DNA of 6,481 nucleotides from JAKEGK01 sp036507695 (GTDB lineage Bacteria > Pseudomonadota > Gammaproteobacteria > SZUA-152): positions 1 to 6,481 of the forward strand of contig DATCIR010000055.1 of assembly GCA_036507695.1 (NCBI GenBank). Direction: 5' to 3'. Below the pieces are notes generated by a model. It saw only the letters and a program-made list of their open reading frames with translations. It ran no database searches and was not told the DNA's origin. The position numbers and the translations under genes are program-made. Shown piece by piece: positions 1-6,344 of this stretch; position 1 is the first letter of the stretch; each line of letters begins with the position of its first letter.

Positions 1-42
1 ATGAAAGCATTAGAAGCAAATCGAGGAGTAACCATTGGCTGA
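1..42 (+). CDS. Possible 3' end of dsrM (partial)
   Basis: Frame 1 is open from the first base to a TGA at 40-42 and would encode a 13-residue tail ending in GVTIG. The stop overlaps the first bases of dsrK by 8 nt, which suits a tightly coupled upstream gene. In dsr operons of sulfur oxidisers the gene directly before dsrK is dsrM, the membrane cytochrome b subunit, so this is probably its C-terminus. The assignment rests on gene order alone, because the piece is too short to recognise by sequence. Frame 2 has three stops in the same stretch. Frame 3 is also open here, so frame 1 is favoured only because its stop falls at the dsrK start. Confidence 0.4.
   Translation: MKALEANRGVTIG
23..28 (+). 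promoter_or_regulatory. Ribosome binding site for dsrK (supports TTG start)
   Basis: GAGGAG lies 6 nt before the TTG at 35-37. It is a near-perfect Shine-Dalgarno at good spacing and is the main reason for choosing the TTG over the first in-frame ATG at 104, which would remove 23 residues. Confidence 0.75.
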
Positions 43-1528
43 AGAAATCCAGGTTCCCGCGTTCCGGGAATACCCGATCATTCCCACCATCGTGGAAGGC
101 TCCATGGCCCACAGCAAGCCCTATGTGGCCAAGCCGGAGCATCAGTCAGGCGTAGGATTTCCGGGCGCACTGGTGGATGACTGGCAAAACGTTGGCGTAA
201 AAAAACTGGGCGAACTCGTAAGCCAATCGCGCGCCTTGCAAGTGTTCCTGGATACCTGCGTCAAATGCGGCGCCTGCACGGACAAATGCCACTATTACCT
301 GGGCACCCAGGATCCGAATAACATGCCGGTCGCGCGCCAGGATTTGTTGCGCGCCGTTTACCGCCGCTATTACACCTTCGCGGGCAAGTATTTCCCGAAA
401 CTGGTTGGCGCGAAAGATTTTACCGAAGAAGTCCGCGATCAATGGTACACCTATTTCCATCAATGCTCGCAGTGCCGGCGCTGTTCGGTGTTCTGCCCGT
501 ACGGCATCGATACCGCGGAAATCTCCATGGCCGGCCGTGAAATCCTGGATACCATCGGCGTCGGACAAAAATACAGTAACGAGATCATCGGCAAATTACA
601 CAAAATCGGCAACAACCTGGGCCTGCCGGAGCCCGCGTTGGCGGATACCCTGGAAGGCCTGGAAGAAGATATTGAAGAAGATACCGGCGTGCCGGTGAAG
701 GTGCCGCTCGATGTGGAAGGCGCCGAAGTCCTGCTGATCACGCCGTCCGCGGATTTTTTCGCGGAACCGCATATCGATGGACTGATCGGCTACGCCAAGG
801 TATTTCACCAGGCCGGCATCAGCTGGACCTTGAGTTCCTACGCGTCGGAAGCCGCCAATTTCTCCATGTTTATCGGCAGTCACGACAACCTGAAAAAAGT
901 CGCCATGCGCATCCGGCAGGCGGCGCTCGACCTGGGAGTCAAACGCATTGTGGTGGGCGAGTGCGGCCATGCCTGGCGCGTGGCTTACAGTTTCTGGAAT
1001 ACCCTGATCGGGCCGTTTGATTTTCTGGATCCCAAATACCCGGCGCCACAGCACATCTGTGAAATGACCTATGATTTGATTCAACGCGGCGCCATCAAAT
1101 TAAACAAGGAAGCCAACGATCACCGCCGTATCACGTTTCATGATTCCTGCAACGTGGCGCGCGCTTCGCGCATGGGCAACATACCCGGCGGTCAATTTAT
1201 TATTCCACGCGAGATTATCAAGGCCAGCGCCAATCACTTTTATGACATGGACCCGGACACCATCCACCAGAACACCTATTGTTGCGGTGGCGGCGGCGGC
1301 CTGTTGACGGACGATTTAATGGAACTACGGGTCAAAGGCGCGCTGCCCCGCATGGAAGCGCTGGCCAAAGTGGTGAACGAGTACGACGTCAACACCCTGG
1401 TGGCTATTTGCGCCATTTGTAAAACCCAGTTCGCCAAAGTATTGCCGTATTACAAGTTCCAGATGGACATGATTACCAGCCTGCATCAAATCGTAGGCGA
1501 TGCAATCGAACTGAAAACCAATCACTAA
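35..1528 (+). CDS. dsrK: DsrK, cytoplasmic CCG-domain iron-sulfur subunit of DsrMKJOP
   Basis: DsrK resembles the catalytic subunit HdrD of heterodisulfide reductase. It is the cytoplasmic subunit of the DsrMKJOP complex and is thought to act on DsrC disulfide/trisulfide, exchanging electrons with the DsrM haem b protein. The 497 residues carry two ferredoxin-type [4Fe-4S] motifs, C75-C78-C81-C85 and C144-C147-C150-C154. A C-terminal CCG domain has C372, C416-C417-G418 and C459-x2-C462, the ligand pattern for the special catalytic iron-sulfur cluster. A lone Cys (C310) in GECGHAWR marks a degenerate first CCG half. No membrane segment or signal peptide is seen, in keeping with a cytoplasmic site. 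The start is a TTG with a strong ribosome binding site, and the N-terminus MAEEIQVPAF is sensible. The gene overlaps the putative dsrM stop by 8 nt. Identification is firm; the exact start is less so. Confidence 0.95.
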   Translation: MAEEIQVPAFREYPIIPTIVEGSMAHSKPYVAKPEHQSGVGFPGALVDDWQNVGVKKLGELVSQSRALQVFLDTCVKCGACTDKCHYYLGTQDPNNMPVARQDLLRAVYRRYYTFAGKYFPKLVGAKDFTEEVRDQWYTYFHQCSQCRRCSVFCPYGIDTAEISMAGREILDTIGVGQKYSNEIIGKLHKIGNNLGLPEPALADTLEGLEEDIEEDTGVPVKVPLDVEGAEVLLITPSADFFAEPHIDGLIGYAKVFHQAGISWTLSSYASEAANFSMFIGSHDNLKKVAMRIRQAALDLGVKRIVVGECGHAWRVAYSFWNTLIGPFDFLDPKYPAPQHICEMTYDLIQRGAIKLNKEANDHRRITFHDSCNVARASRMGNIPGGQFIIPREIIKASANHFYDMDPDTIHQNTYCCGGGGGLLTDDLMELRVKGALPRMEALAKVVNEYDVNTLVAICAICKTQFAKVLPYYKFQMDMITSLHQIVGDAIELKTNH

Positions 1529-1652
1529 CGGAAAAGAACAGAACCGAACAGAGAGTGAATTAAATTAACTATTGTTTGTTTCAAACACTTAAATCTAACA
1601 GTCACCAGATTAAGATTGAAAAAACAGCCGCGCTGCAACAGGAGAAAGCATT
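1529..1652. other. AT-rich dsrK-dsrL spacer with small inverted repeat
   Basis: These 124 nt hold no credible gene. The centre (about 1555-1620) is clearly richer in A and T than the flanking genes. A perfect inverted repeat TGTTTG-ttt-CAAACA sits at 1573-1587, and a weaker pair AATCT/AGATT lies at 1592-1596 and 1607-1611. GGAGA at 1641-1645 is the dsrL ribosome binding site, 7 nt before the ATG. A loose promoter-like pair (TTGTTT at 1572-1577, TCTAAC at 1594-1599, 16 nt apart) can be drawn but is too weak to call. There is no GC-rich stem with a T-run, so no terminator is supported. Confidence 0.5.
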
Positions 1653-3626
1653 ATGGCGACGCCAACAAGTAAAGCAAAACCGGGGCATACGTTCAGAAAA
1701 TTCAAAGACAACGATGCTGATCACGTGCCATGGAAAGAACAGATTTTCCAGGCTGACCGTAGCCACAAATGTCCGACCTATGTGCATCAAACCCCGCCTT
1801 GCCAGGGCAGCTGTCCTTCGGGTGAAGATATCCGCGGCTGGCTGAACATCGTGCGCGGTATTGAAAAACCGGCCGCCGGCGCCTCCTGGCAGGAATATGC
1901 GTTCCGCCGTTCCACCGAAGCCAATCCGTTCCCGGCGATCATGGGACGTGTCTGCCCTGCGCCCTGCGAAGATGGCTGCAACCGCAACCAGGTGGAAGAC
2001 CGCGTGGGTATCAACGCGGTTGAACAATTCATCGGTGACAATGCGTTAAAAGAAGGTTATGCGTTCGCGGCCGGTAAAGAAACCGGCAAGAGTGTTGGCA
2101 TCATCGGCGGCGGCCCCTGTGGTTTAGCAGCTGCGTATCAACTACGCCGCATGGGCCATGCCTGCACGGTATATGATGACCACGACGAGCTGGGCGGCAT
2201 GATGTTCTATGGTATTCCCGGCTATCGTACCCCCCGCAACGTATTGGGCGGCGAAATCGATCGCATCATTAAGATGGGCGTGGAAGTGAAAACCAAAACC
2301 CGCGTCGGCACCGACATCAGCCTGGAAGAACTTGAGAAAAAGCATGACGCCATCCTGTTTGCCATCGGCGCGCAAACCGGCCGCGGCCTGCCGGTTCCCG
2401 GCGGCAACGCGCAAAACTGTATTTCCGGCGTGGCGTTCCTGAGCGCGTTTAACCAGGGCCGCTTGAAAGCCGTGACCGGCAAAGTCGTGGTCGTGGGTGG
2501 CGGCGATACCTCCATCGACGTGGTGTCCGTCGCACGCCGCTTGGGCAACATCACCAATATCGCCGAAAAAGACCGTACGGAAAACGTCGTGCTGGGCTAT
2601 ACCGCCCACGACGTGGTGGATATCGCGGTCAAAGAAGGCGCGGATGTCATGCTGATTTCGCGTCAACCCATTGAAGGCATGAACGCGGCCCAGCATGAAA
2701 TCGACGATGCCCTGCGCGAGGGAGTAAAAATCCAGGGTTCACTCAATCCGGTGGAAGTCATCCTGGGCGAAAACGGCCGCGCCAAAGCCTTGCGCGTGGC
2801 GAAAATGAGTTATGCCAGCGGCAAGGCCGAAGTCATCCCCGGCTCCGAGTTTGATATCGAAGCCGACCTGATTGTTTCCGCTATCGGCCAGACCGGCGAC
2901 TTCACCGGCATGGAAAGCTTTGCCAACCAGCGTGGTTTGATCGACGCGGACAAACATTTCCAGGTGCCCAACAAACCCGGCTATTTTGCCGCGGGTGATA
3001 TCATTCGCCCGCACCTGTTAACCACGGTCATCGGCCAGGCATCCATTGCCGCGGACACCATTGAACATTATTTCCGGAACGAGGAAATGCGCAAGCGTCC
3101 CAAGGTGGACGTGCATCACTTCAACCTGCTCGGCAAACTGCGTGAATCCGGGCTGGAGCCGGAGCACTTCGATCCGGAAGGCGATCCGCAAACCCGCGGT
3201 ATCGACCGCGGCCGCCGCGGCACCAACGACGATGATTTTGCGATTCACAATTATGAAGACCGTTCGGCGCACCAGATCATTCCCGCGGACAAATTGTTCC
3301 TCGGCCACTTCGGCTATGAACCACGCCATAAACGCCAGGAGTCGGTGCCGAGCGCCGAAGAAGTACTGGGCCATTTTGAAGAGCGGGTCGCCGGTCTTTC
3401 CGAGCAGGAAACCATCGCCGAAGCCAAACGCTGCATGAGTTGCGGCATGTGCTTCGAGTGCGACAATTGCGTCATTTTCTGCCCGCAGGACGCGGTCTTC
3501 AAAGTGAAAAAAGACAAGCAGACCATGGGCCGCTATGTGGATACCGACTATGACCGTTGCATTGGCTGTCACATTTGCGCGGATGTGTGCCCCACCGGTT
3601 ACATCCAGATGGGGCTGGGCGAATAG
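1653..3626 (+). CDS. dsrL: DsrL, NAD(P)H:acceptor iron-sulfur flavoprotein partner of rDsrAB
   Basis: In A. vinosum DsrL is a cytoplasmic oxidoreductase related to the small subunit of glutamate synthase. It accepts electrons from reverse-acting sulfite reductase DsrAB and reduces NAD+. The 657 residues match the usual length. The N-terminal iron-sulfur region has C40, C50, C54 and C101-C105-C109. The FAD Rossmann motif GGGPCG is at 152-157 with ELGG at 179-182, followed by YRTPR at 191-195. The nucleotide-binding motif GGGDTS is at 282-287, and the second FAD motif AAGDI is at 446-450. A polar linker (about 480-590) leads to a C-terminal two-cluster ferredoxin domain with C600-C603-C606-C610 and C636-C639-C642-C646; two more cysteines, C594 and C597, precede it. 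The ATG has GGAGA upstream. The intact C-terminal ferredoxin and position between dsrK and dsrJ favour the oxidative DsrL type; this is inferred. Confidence 0.95.
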   Translation: MATPTSKAKPGHTFRKFKDNDADHVPWKEQIFQADRSHKCPTYVHQTPPCQGSCPSGEDIRGWLNIVRGIEKPAAGASWQEYAFRRSTEANPFPAIMGRVCPAPCEDGCNRNQVEDRVGINAVEQFIGDNALKEGYAFAAGKETGKSVGIIGGGPCGLAAAYQLRRMGHACTVYDDHDELGGMMFYGIPGYRTPRNVLGGEIDRIIKMGVEVKTKTRVGTDISLEELEKKHDAILFAIGAQTGRGLPVPGGNAQNCISGVAFLSAFNQGRLKAVTGKVVVVGGGDTSIDVVSVARRLGNITNIAEKDRTENVVLGYTAHDVVDIAVKEGADVMLISRQPIEGMNAAQHEIDDALREGVKIQGSLNPVEVILGENGRAKALRVAKMSYASGKAEVIPGSEFDIEADLIVSAIGQTGDFTGMESFANQRGLIDADKHFQVPNKPGYFAAGDIIRPHLLTTVIGQASIAADTIEHYFRNEEMRKRPKVDVHHFNLLGKLRESGLEPEHFDPEGDPQTRGIDRGRRGTNDDDFAIHNYEDRSAHQIIPADKLFLGHFGYEPRHKRQESVPSAEEVLGHFEERVAGLSEQETIAEAKRCMSCGMCFECDNCVIFCPQDAVFKVKKDKQTMGRYVDTDYDRCIGCHICADVCPTGYIQMGLGE

Positions 3627-3641
3627 GCCTGTATCGGCACA

Positions 3642-3673
3642 CCCGGGCGGGCGGCGCTATCCGCTGGCCCGGG
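3642..3673 (+). other. GC-rich stem-loop after dsrL
   Basis: CCCGGGC (3642-3648) pairs exactly with GCCCGGG (3667-3673). After one G/G mismatch the stem continues with a G-T wobble and four Watson-Crick pairs (GCGG with CCGC), closing a 6-nt loop, CGCTAT. It begins 15 nt after the dsrL stop. The bases that follow (ACTTTCGG) are not a proper T-run, so it is not a canonical intrinsic terminator. An mRNA-stabilising or processing hairpin, or a weak attenuator that lowers dsrJOP expression, fits better. The role is inference; the pairing is visible. Confidence 0.6.
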
Positions 3674-3765
3674 ACTTTCGGCCACACAGACGTTCGTTCA
3701 TGAATTTTGTTGTGGTGGTAAAAAATAAAAATAGTTACACATAGGCAACAAGCAGCAATCTGACC

Positions 3766-3769
3766 AGGA
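3766..3769 (+). promoter_or_regulatory. Ribosome binding site for dsrJ (supports GTG start)
   Basis: AGGA (within CCAGGAAAAG) lies 7 nt before the GTG at 3777. No ATG in this frame exists before the signal-anchor segment, so the GTG is required to include the full N-terminus. Confidence 0.65.
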
Positions 3770-3776
3770 AAAGCAC

Positions 3777-4190
3777 GTGTTTTCTAAACCTATACAATTT
3801 ATTGCTCAACGCCCCACACTGTTCGCAGTGATGATTATTGCTGCCTGTGTGGTTTCAGTGTCCGCGCTGGCCGCCGTACCCAAACCGGAAATTCCCAAAG
3901 GCAAAGGCGACCGCTGCGTGGAGGACACCGGCTTCATGCGTAAAAACCACATGGAATTGCTACTCCATCAACGCGATGAAACCGTGCACCGCGGCATCCG
4001 CACCAAGAAACATTCATTAAAGGAATGCATCGACTGTCATGCCGTGAATGACAATCAAGGGCAGCCGGTCAGTCATGAGGATTCCAAGCATTTCTGTGTC
4101 GTGTGCCATGAATATGCGTCCGTAAAAATTGATTGCTTCGAGTGCCATGCTTCGAAACCCCGGGTGAAAAAAGCAGGACAACGCTTATGA
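3777..4190 (+). CDS. dsrJ: DsrJ, periplasmic triheme cytochrome c
   Basis: DsrJ is the triheme cytochrome c subunit of DsrMKJOP and faces the periplasm. The 137-residue product has exactly three CxxCH haem motifs: C84-IDC-H88, C107-VVC-H111 and C120-FEC-H124. A hydrophobic segment at about 14-33 after a short basic N-terminus forms a signal peptide ending near ALAA. In A. vinosum the equivalent stays uncleaved and anchors the protein. C47 (in DRCVED) lies outside the haem motifs and by position corresponds to the Cys (Cys46 in A. vinosum) proposed as an unusual distal haem iron ligand; M54, H58, M59, H64, H71 and H79 are other candidate ligands. Translation begins at GTG. The stop overlaps the dsrO start as ATGA, pointing to translational coupling. 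Identification is firm from the motifs, size and neighbours. Confidence 0.95.
   Translation: MFSKPIQFIAQRPTLFAVMIIAACVVSVSALAAVPKPEIPKGKGDRCVEDTGFMRKNHMELLLHQRDETVHRGIRTKKHSLKECIDCHAVNDNQGQPVSHEDSKHFCVVCHEYASVKIDCFECHASKPRVKKAGQRL
4175..4178 (+). promoter_or_regulatory. Ribosome binding site for dsrO (decides start)
   Basis: AGGA, inside the end of dsrJ, lies 8 nt before the ATG at 4187. It supports that ATG rather than an in-frame TTG at 4133, which would add 18 residues with no signal-peptide character. Confidence 0.7.
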
Positions 4191-4939
4191 GTCAACAGGA
4201 AAACAAAATCGACGAGTACCGCCGCCGCTTTCTCGGCAAAGGCGCCGCGTTGGTGGGCGCCGCGGCTCTTGCGCCAGGCGTGATCCTGCATACCATCGCC
4301 CACGCCAAACCGGCGGATGAAGCGGTTACCAGCAAAGTCCGCTGGGGATTTCTGATCGACGCCAATAAATGCGCGGAGAACTGCGATGCCTGTGTGCGGG
4401 CCTGCGATGAGGAAAACGGTATAACGAAATTCGGCCGTCCGCAAACCGACGCCCAATGGATTCGTAAGATCACTTTACGCAACAAACAAACCAATCACTC
4501 CATCACCTTGCCGATGATGTGCCAGCACTGCGCGCACCCGCCCTGCGTGGATGTTTGCCCGACCGGCGCGTCATTCAAACGCGCGGACGGTATCGTGCTG
4601 GTGGACAAGCATATCTGCATTGGCTGCCGTTACTGCATGATGGCCTGTCCCTATAAGGCGCGCTCCTTCATTCACGAAACGGTAACCGGCCAGGCTCCCG
4701 ATGTGCCGCGCGGTAAAGGCACGGTGGAAAGCTGTACTCTGTGCGTGCATCGCGTGGATCGCGGTGAAACGCCCGCCTGCGCGGAAGCCTGCGCCAAAAC
4801 CCAGGAAGGCCCGGCCATCCTGTTCGGCGACCTCAATGATCCCAACAGCAAAATCGCCAAGCGCCTGGCCAGCGAACCCAGCAGCGCGGTGCGCGCCGAT
4901 TTCCGGCTGGACCCCGGTGTACGCTATCAGGGTATATAA
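4187..4939 (+). CDS. dsrO: DsrO, Tat-exported periplasmic ferredoxin-like subunit
   Basis: DsrO is a periplasmic iron-sulfur protein that pairs with the membrane subunit DsrP, like the NrfC/NrfD-type modules of other respiratory complexes. The 250-residue product starts with a twin-arginine signal: YRRRFLGKG at 11-19, then a hydrophobic stretch (about 19-38) ending in a likely AHA cleavage site at 38-40. Sixteen cysteines fall in four groups: C62-C66-C69-C73, C112-C115-C120-C124, C144-C147-C150-C154 and C183-C186-C198-C202. Shared between groups as in related proteins, these allow up to four [4Fe-4S] clusters. The start is set at the ATG overlapping the dsrJ stop (ATGA) because the longer TTG form would put extra residues before the Tat motif. 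The 4-nt overlap suggests the two periplasmic subunits are translated together. The gene is intact and typical of the family. Confidence 0.95.
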   Translation: MSQQENKIDEYRRRFLGKGAALVGAAALAPGVILHTIAHAKPADEAVTSKVRWGFLIDANKCAENCDACVRACDEENGITKFGRPQTDAQWIRKITLRNKQTNHSITLPMMCQHCAHPPCVDVCPTGASFKRADGIVLVDKHICIGCRYCMMACPYKARSFIHETVTGQAPDVPRGKGTVESCTLCVHRVDRGETPACAEACAKTQEGPAILFGDLNDPNSKIAKRLASEPSSAVRADFRLDPGVRYQGI

Positions 4940-4980
4940 ACAAGGTTTCTAAGTAAGGTTTACATTCAGGAACAACACCA

Positions 4981-6240
4981 ATGAAAGAACTGCTCCATTA
5001 CCGCGAGATTCCCGGCAATAGTCCCGGCTATTATGCCGTATTGGCCATGCTCGGCCTGCTGATTGCGCTGGGCCTGGGCGCCGCTTACTACATGGAACAC
5101 CAGGGCCACCATGTCACCGGTATGAATAACCAGATTGTGTGGGGCATGCCGCACGTATTCGCGGTGTTCCTGATTGTCGCCGCCTCCGGCGCGTTAAACG
5201 TGGCGTCCATTTCCTCCGTGTTCAACAAAAAACTCTACAAGCCGCTGGCGCCGCTGTCCGGCCTGGTCGCCGTTGCCCTGCTGATCGGTGGCCTTTGTAT
5301 CTTGGTGCTGGATCTTGGCCGGCCCGACCGGTTGATCGTGGCGATGACCTATTACAACTTTAAATCCATTTTTGCCTGGAACATCTTCCTCTACACCGGC
5401 TTTATCGCGATTGTTGCCGTTTATCTGTGGATGATGCTGGAGCGCCGGTTTAACAAACTCAGTAAACCGGCCGGTTTTTTCGCCTTTGTCTGGCGCTTGA
5501 TACTGACCACTGGTACCGGTTCTATTTTCGGCTTTCTGGTGGCGCGCCAGGCGTATGATGCCGCGATCCTGGCGCCGGTGTTTATCCTGATGTCGTTCTC
5601 GTTCGGCCTGGCCGTTTTTAACATTCTGCTGATTGGCATTTACAGCGGCACCCGGCGGCCATTGGGCGATGCCGTCGTTGAACGCCTGCGGAAACTGCAG
5701 GGCGTATTCATCGCCACGGTCTTGTTCTTCGTGACCATTTTCCATTTAACCAGCTTGTATGCCACCGAACGCCACGGCGTGATGAAATTTATCCTGGACG
5801 GCGACAATGTCTACTCCGGCTTATTCTGGCTGGGCTTTGTGTTGATCGGCAGCCTGATTCCGTTACTGATCTGCCTCCTGAACGGCTTCAAGAATTCGGC
5901 CCGCTGGCTGGTGACCGCGTCCCTCATGGTGATTGCGGGAGGAATGGCGCACATGTATGTCATCATTATCGGCGGGCAAGCCTACCCGCTGGACATGTTC
6001 CCAGGGTACGAGTTCAGCAGCAGCTTCTTTGATGGCGTGGTGGGTACCTATACGCCCAGCATCTACGAAATTGGCCTGGGTATTGGCGGCGCGGCGTTTG
6101 CAATTGCCATTGTATTGGCCGGCATAAAAATCCTGCGTTTCCTGCCGTTGAGCCTGGCAAACTCCCTGGTTGACCCGCACTATAGTGCTGAAGCAAAGGA
6201 AGCTGACAAGCCCGTGGCAGGCAAACAAGCCCGCGCCTGA
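4981..6240 (+). CDS. dsrP: DsrP, NrfD-family integral membrane subunit
   Basis: DsrP is the NrfD/PsrC-type membrane subunit of DsrMKJOP and is thought to exchange electrons between DsrO and the quinone pool. The 419 residues show about ten hydrophobic segments, near 17-37, 54-80, 92-111, 128-152, 168-188, 195-221, 240-262, 278-300, 306-331 and 362-388. This is consistent with the larger ten-helix branch of the family. DLGRPDR at 111-117, after the third helix, is the conserved NrfD-family loop motif. No cofactor-binding cysteine motif is present, as expected. The C-terminus (about 397-419) is a charged, Lys/Ala-rich tail. The ATG has AGGAA at 4968-4972, 8 nt upstream. The 41-nt gap after dsrO contains a 7-bp direct repeat AAGGTTT (4942-4948, 4955-4961) of no known meaning. 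Identification relies on family features plus the dsrO neighbour. Confidence 0.93.
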   Translation: MKELLHYREIPGNSPGYYAVLAMLGLLIALGLGAAYYMEHQGHHVTGMNNQIVWGMPHVFAVFLIVAASGALNVASISSVFNKKLYKPLAPLSGLVAVALLIGGLCILVLDLGRPDRLIVAMTYYNFKSIFAWNIFLYTGFIAIVAVYLWMMLERRFNKLSKPAGFFAFVWRLILTTGTGSIFGFLVARQAYDAAILAPVFILMSFSFGLAVFNILLIGIYSGTRRPLGDAVVERLRKLQGVFIATVLFFVTIFHLTSLYATERHGVMKFILDGDNVYSGLFWLGFVLIGSLIPLLICLLNGFKNSARWLVTASLMVIAGGMAHMYVIIIGGQAYPLDMFPGYEFSSSFFDGVVGTYTPSIYEIGLGIGGAAFAIAIVLAGIKILRFLPLSLANSLVDPHYSAEAKEADKPVAGKQARA

Positions 6241-6273
6241 CTTGTCTCACAAGCGCTCTGCGTAGACGAAAAG

Positions 6274-6292
6274 GCGGCGCGCGCTGCGCCGC
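6274..6292. other. GC-rich hairpin after dsrP
   Basis: GCGGCGC (6274-6280) pairs exactly with GCGCCGC (6286-6292) around a 5-nt loop, starting 33 nt after the dsrP stop. On the plus strand it is followed by AACAGCAG, with no T-run, so it is not a canonical terminator for dsrP. Read on the minus strand the stem is followed by a C and then TTTT (complement of AAAA at 6269-6272), which would make a short, weak terminator-like element there. It may act as a 3' mRNA-protecting structure. The role is inference. Confidence 0.5.
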
Positions 6293-6322
6293 AACAGCAG
6301 TAACAGCAGTAACAGCAGTAAC
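6293..6322. repeat. Tandem repeat, 9-bp unit, three copies
   Basis: AACAGCAGT occurs three times head to tail without mismatch (6293-6301, 6302-6310, 6311-6319), followed by the first three bases of a fourth copy (6320-6322). It abuts the 3' arm of the preceding hairpin and ends 22 nt before the next start codon. It is outside any gene. Such short perfect repeats can change copy number by slippage, which here would alter the distance between hairpin and downstream ribosome binding site. Confidence 0.9.
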
Positions 6323-6344
6323 TGTAATCGGTTGAGGTTTTCCT

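Larger units (their letters stand above)
3627..3776. other. dsrL-dsrJ spacer: stem-loop then AT-rich patch
   Basis: These 150 nt contain no supportable gene. The first half is GC-rich and holds the stem-loop at 3642-3673. The second half (about 3701-3735) is strongly AT-rich, with an A-run at 3720-3725 and again at 3727-3731. A 14-codon ATG frame (3700-3744) lacks any ribosome binding site and is rejected. The AT-rich patch could hold a secondary promoter for dsrJOP, but no clear -35/-10 pair is visible. Confidence 0.5.

Noticed and set aside
1..42. Independent 13-residue leader peptide starting with the ATG at position 1
   Set aside because: The ATG at the window edge is as likely to be an internal Met codon; the stop overlapping dsrK and standard gene order fit the end of dsrM better.
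596..1084. Long minus-strand open frames opposite dsrK, dsrL and dsrP
   Set aside because: They are mirror images of strongly coding plus-strand genes, have no conserved motifs and no suitable start sites, and are usual in GC-rich coding sequence.
1576..1845. 89-codon plus-strand frame starting in the dsrK-dsrL spacer
   Set aside because: Most of it overlaps dsrL in another frame, it has no ribosome binding site or recognisable domain, and the dsrL frame is unquestionable there.
3642..3681. Intrinsic terminator after dsrL
   Set aside because: The stem is strong but the following ACTTTCGG is not a T-run, and dsrJ, which belongs to the same complex, follows on the same strand.
3700..3744. 14-codon ATG frame in the dsrL-dsrJ spacer
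   Set aside because: There is no Shine-Dalgarno, the composition reflects the AT-rich patch, and no recognisable peptide results.
4133..4186. N-terminal extension of DsrO from an in-frame TTG
   Set aside because: The extension lies wholly inside dsrJ, has no ribosome binding site, and would place 18 extra residues before the Tat motif. The ATG at 4187 has AGGA upstream and the classic ATGA overlap.
4942..4961. 7-bp direct repeat AAGGTTT between dsrO and dsrP as an operator
   Set aside because: It is too short and expected to occur by chance at this AT level; there is no supporting symmetry or promoter.
6293..6322. CRISPR array
   Set aside because: The units are 9 bp with no spacers between them, so this is a simple tandem repeat.
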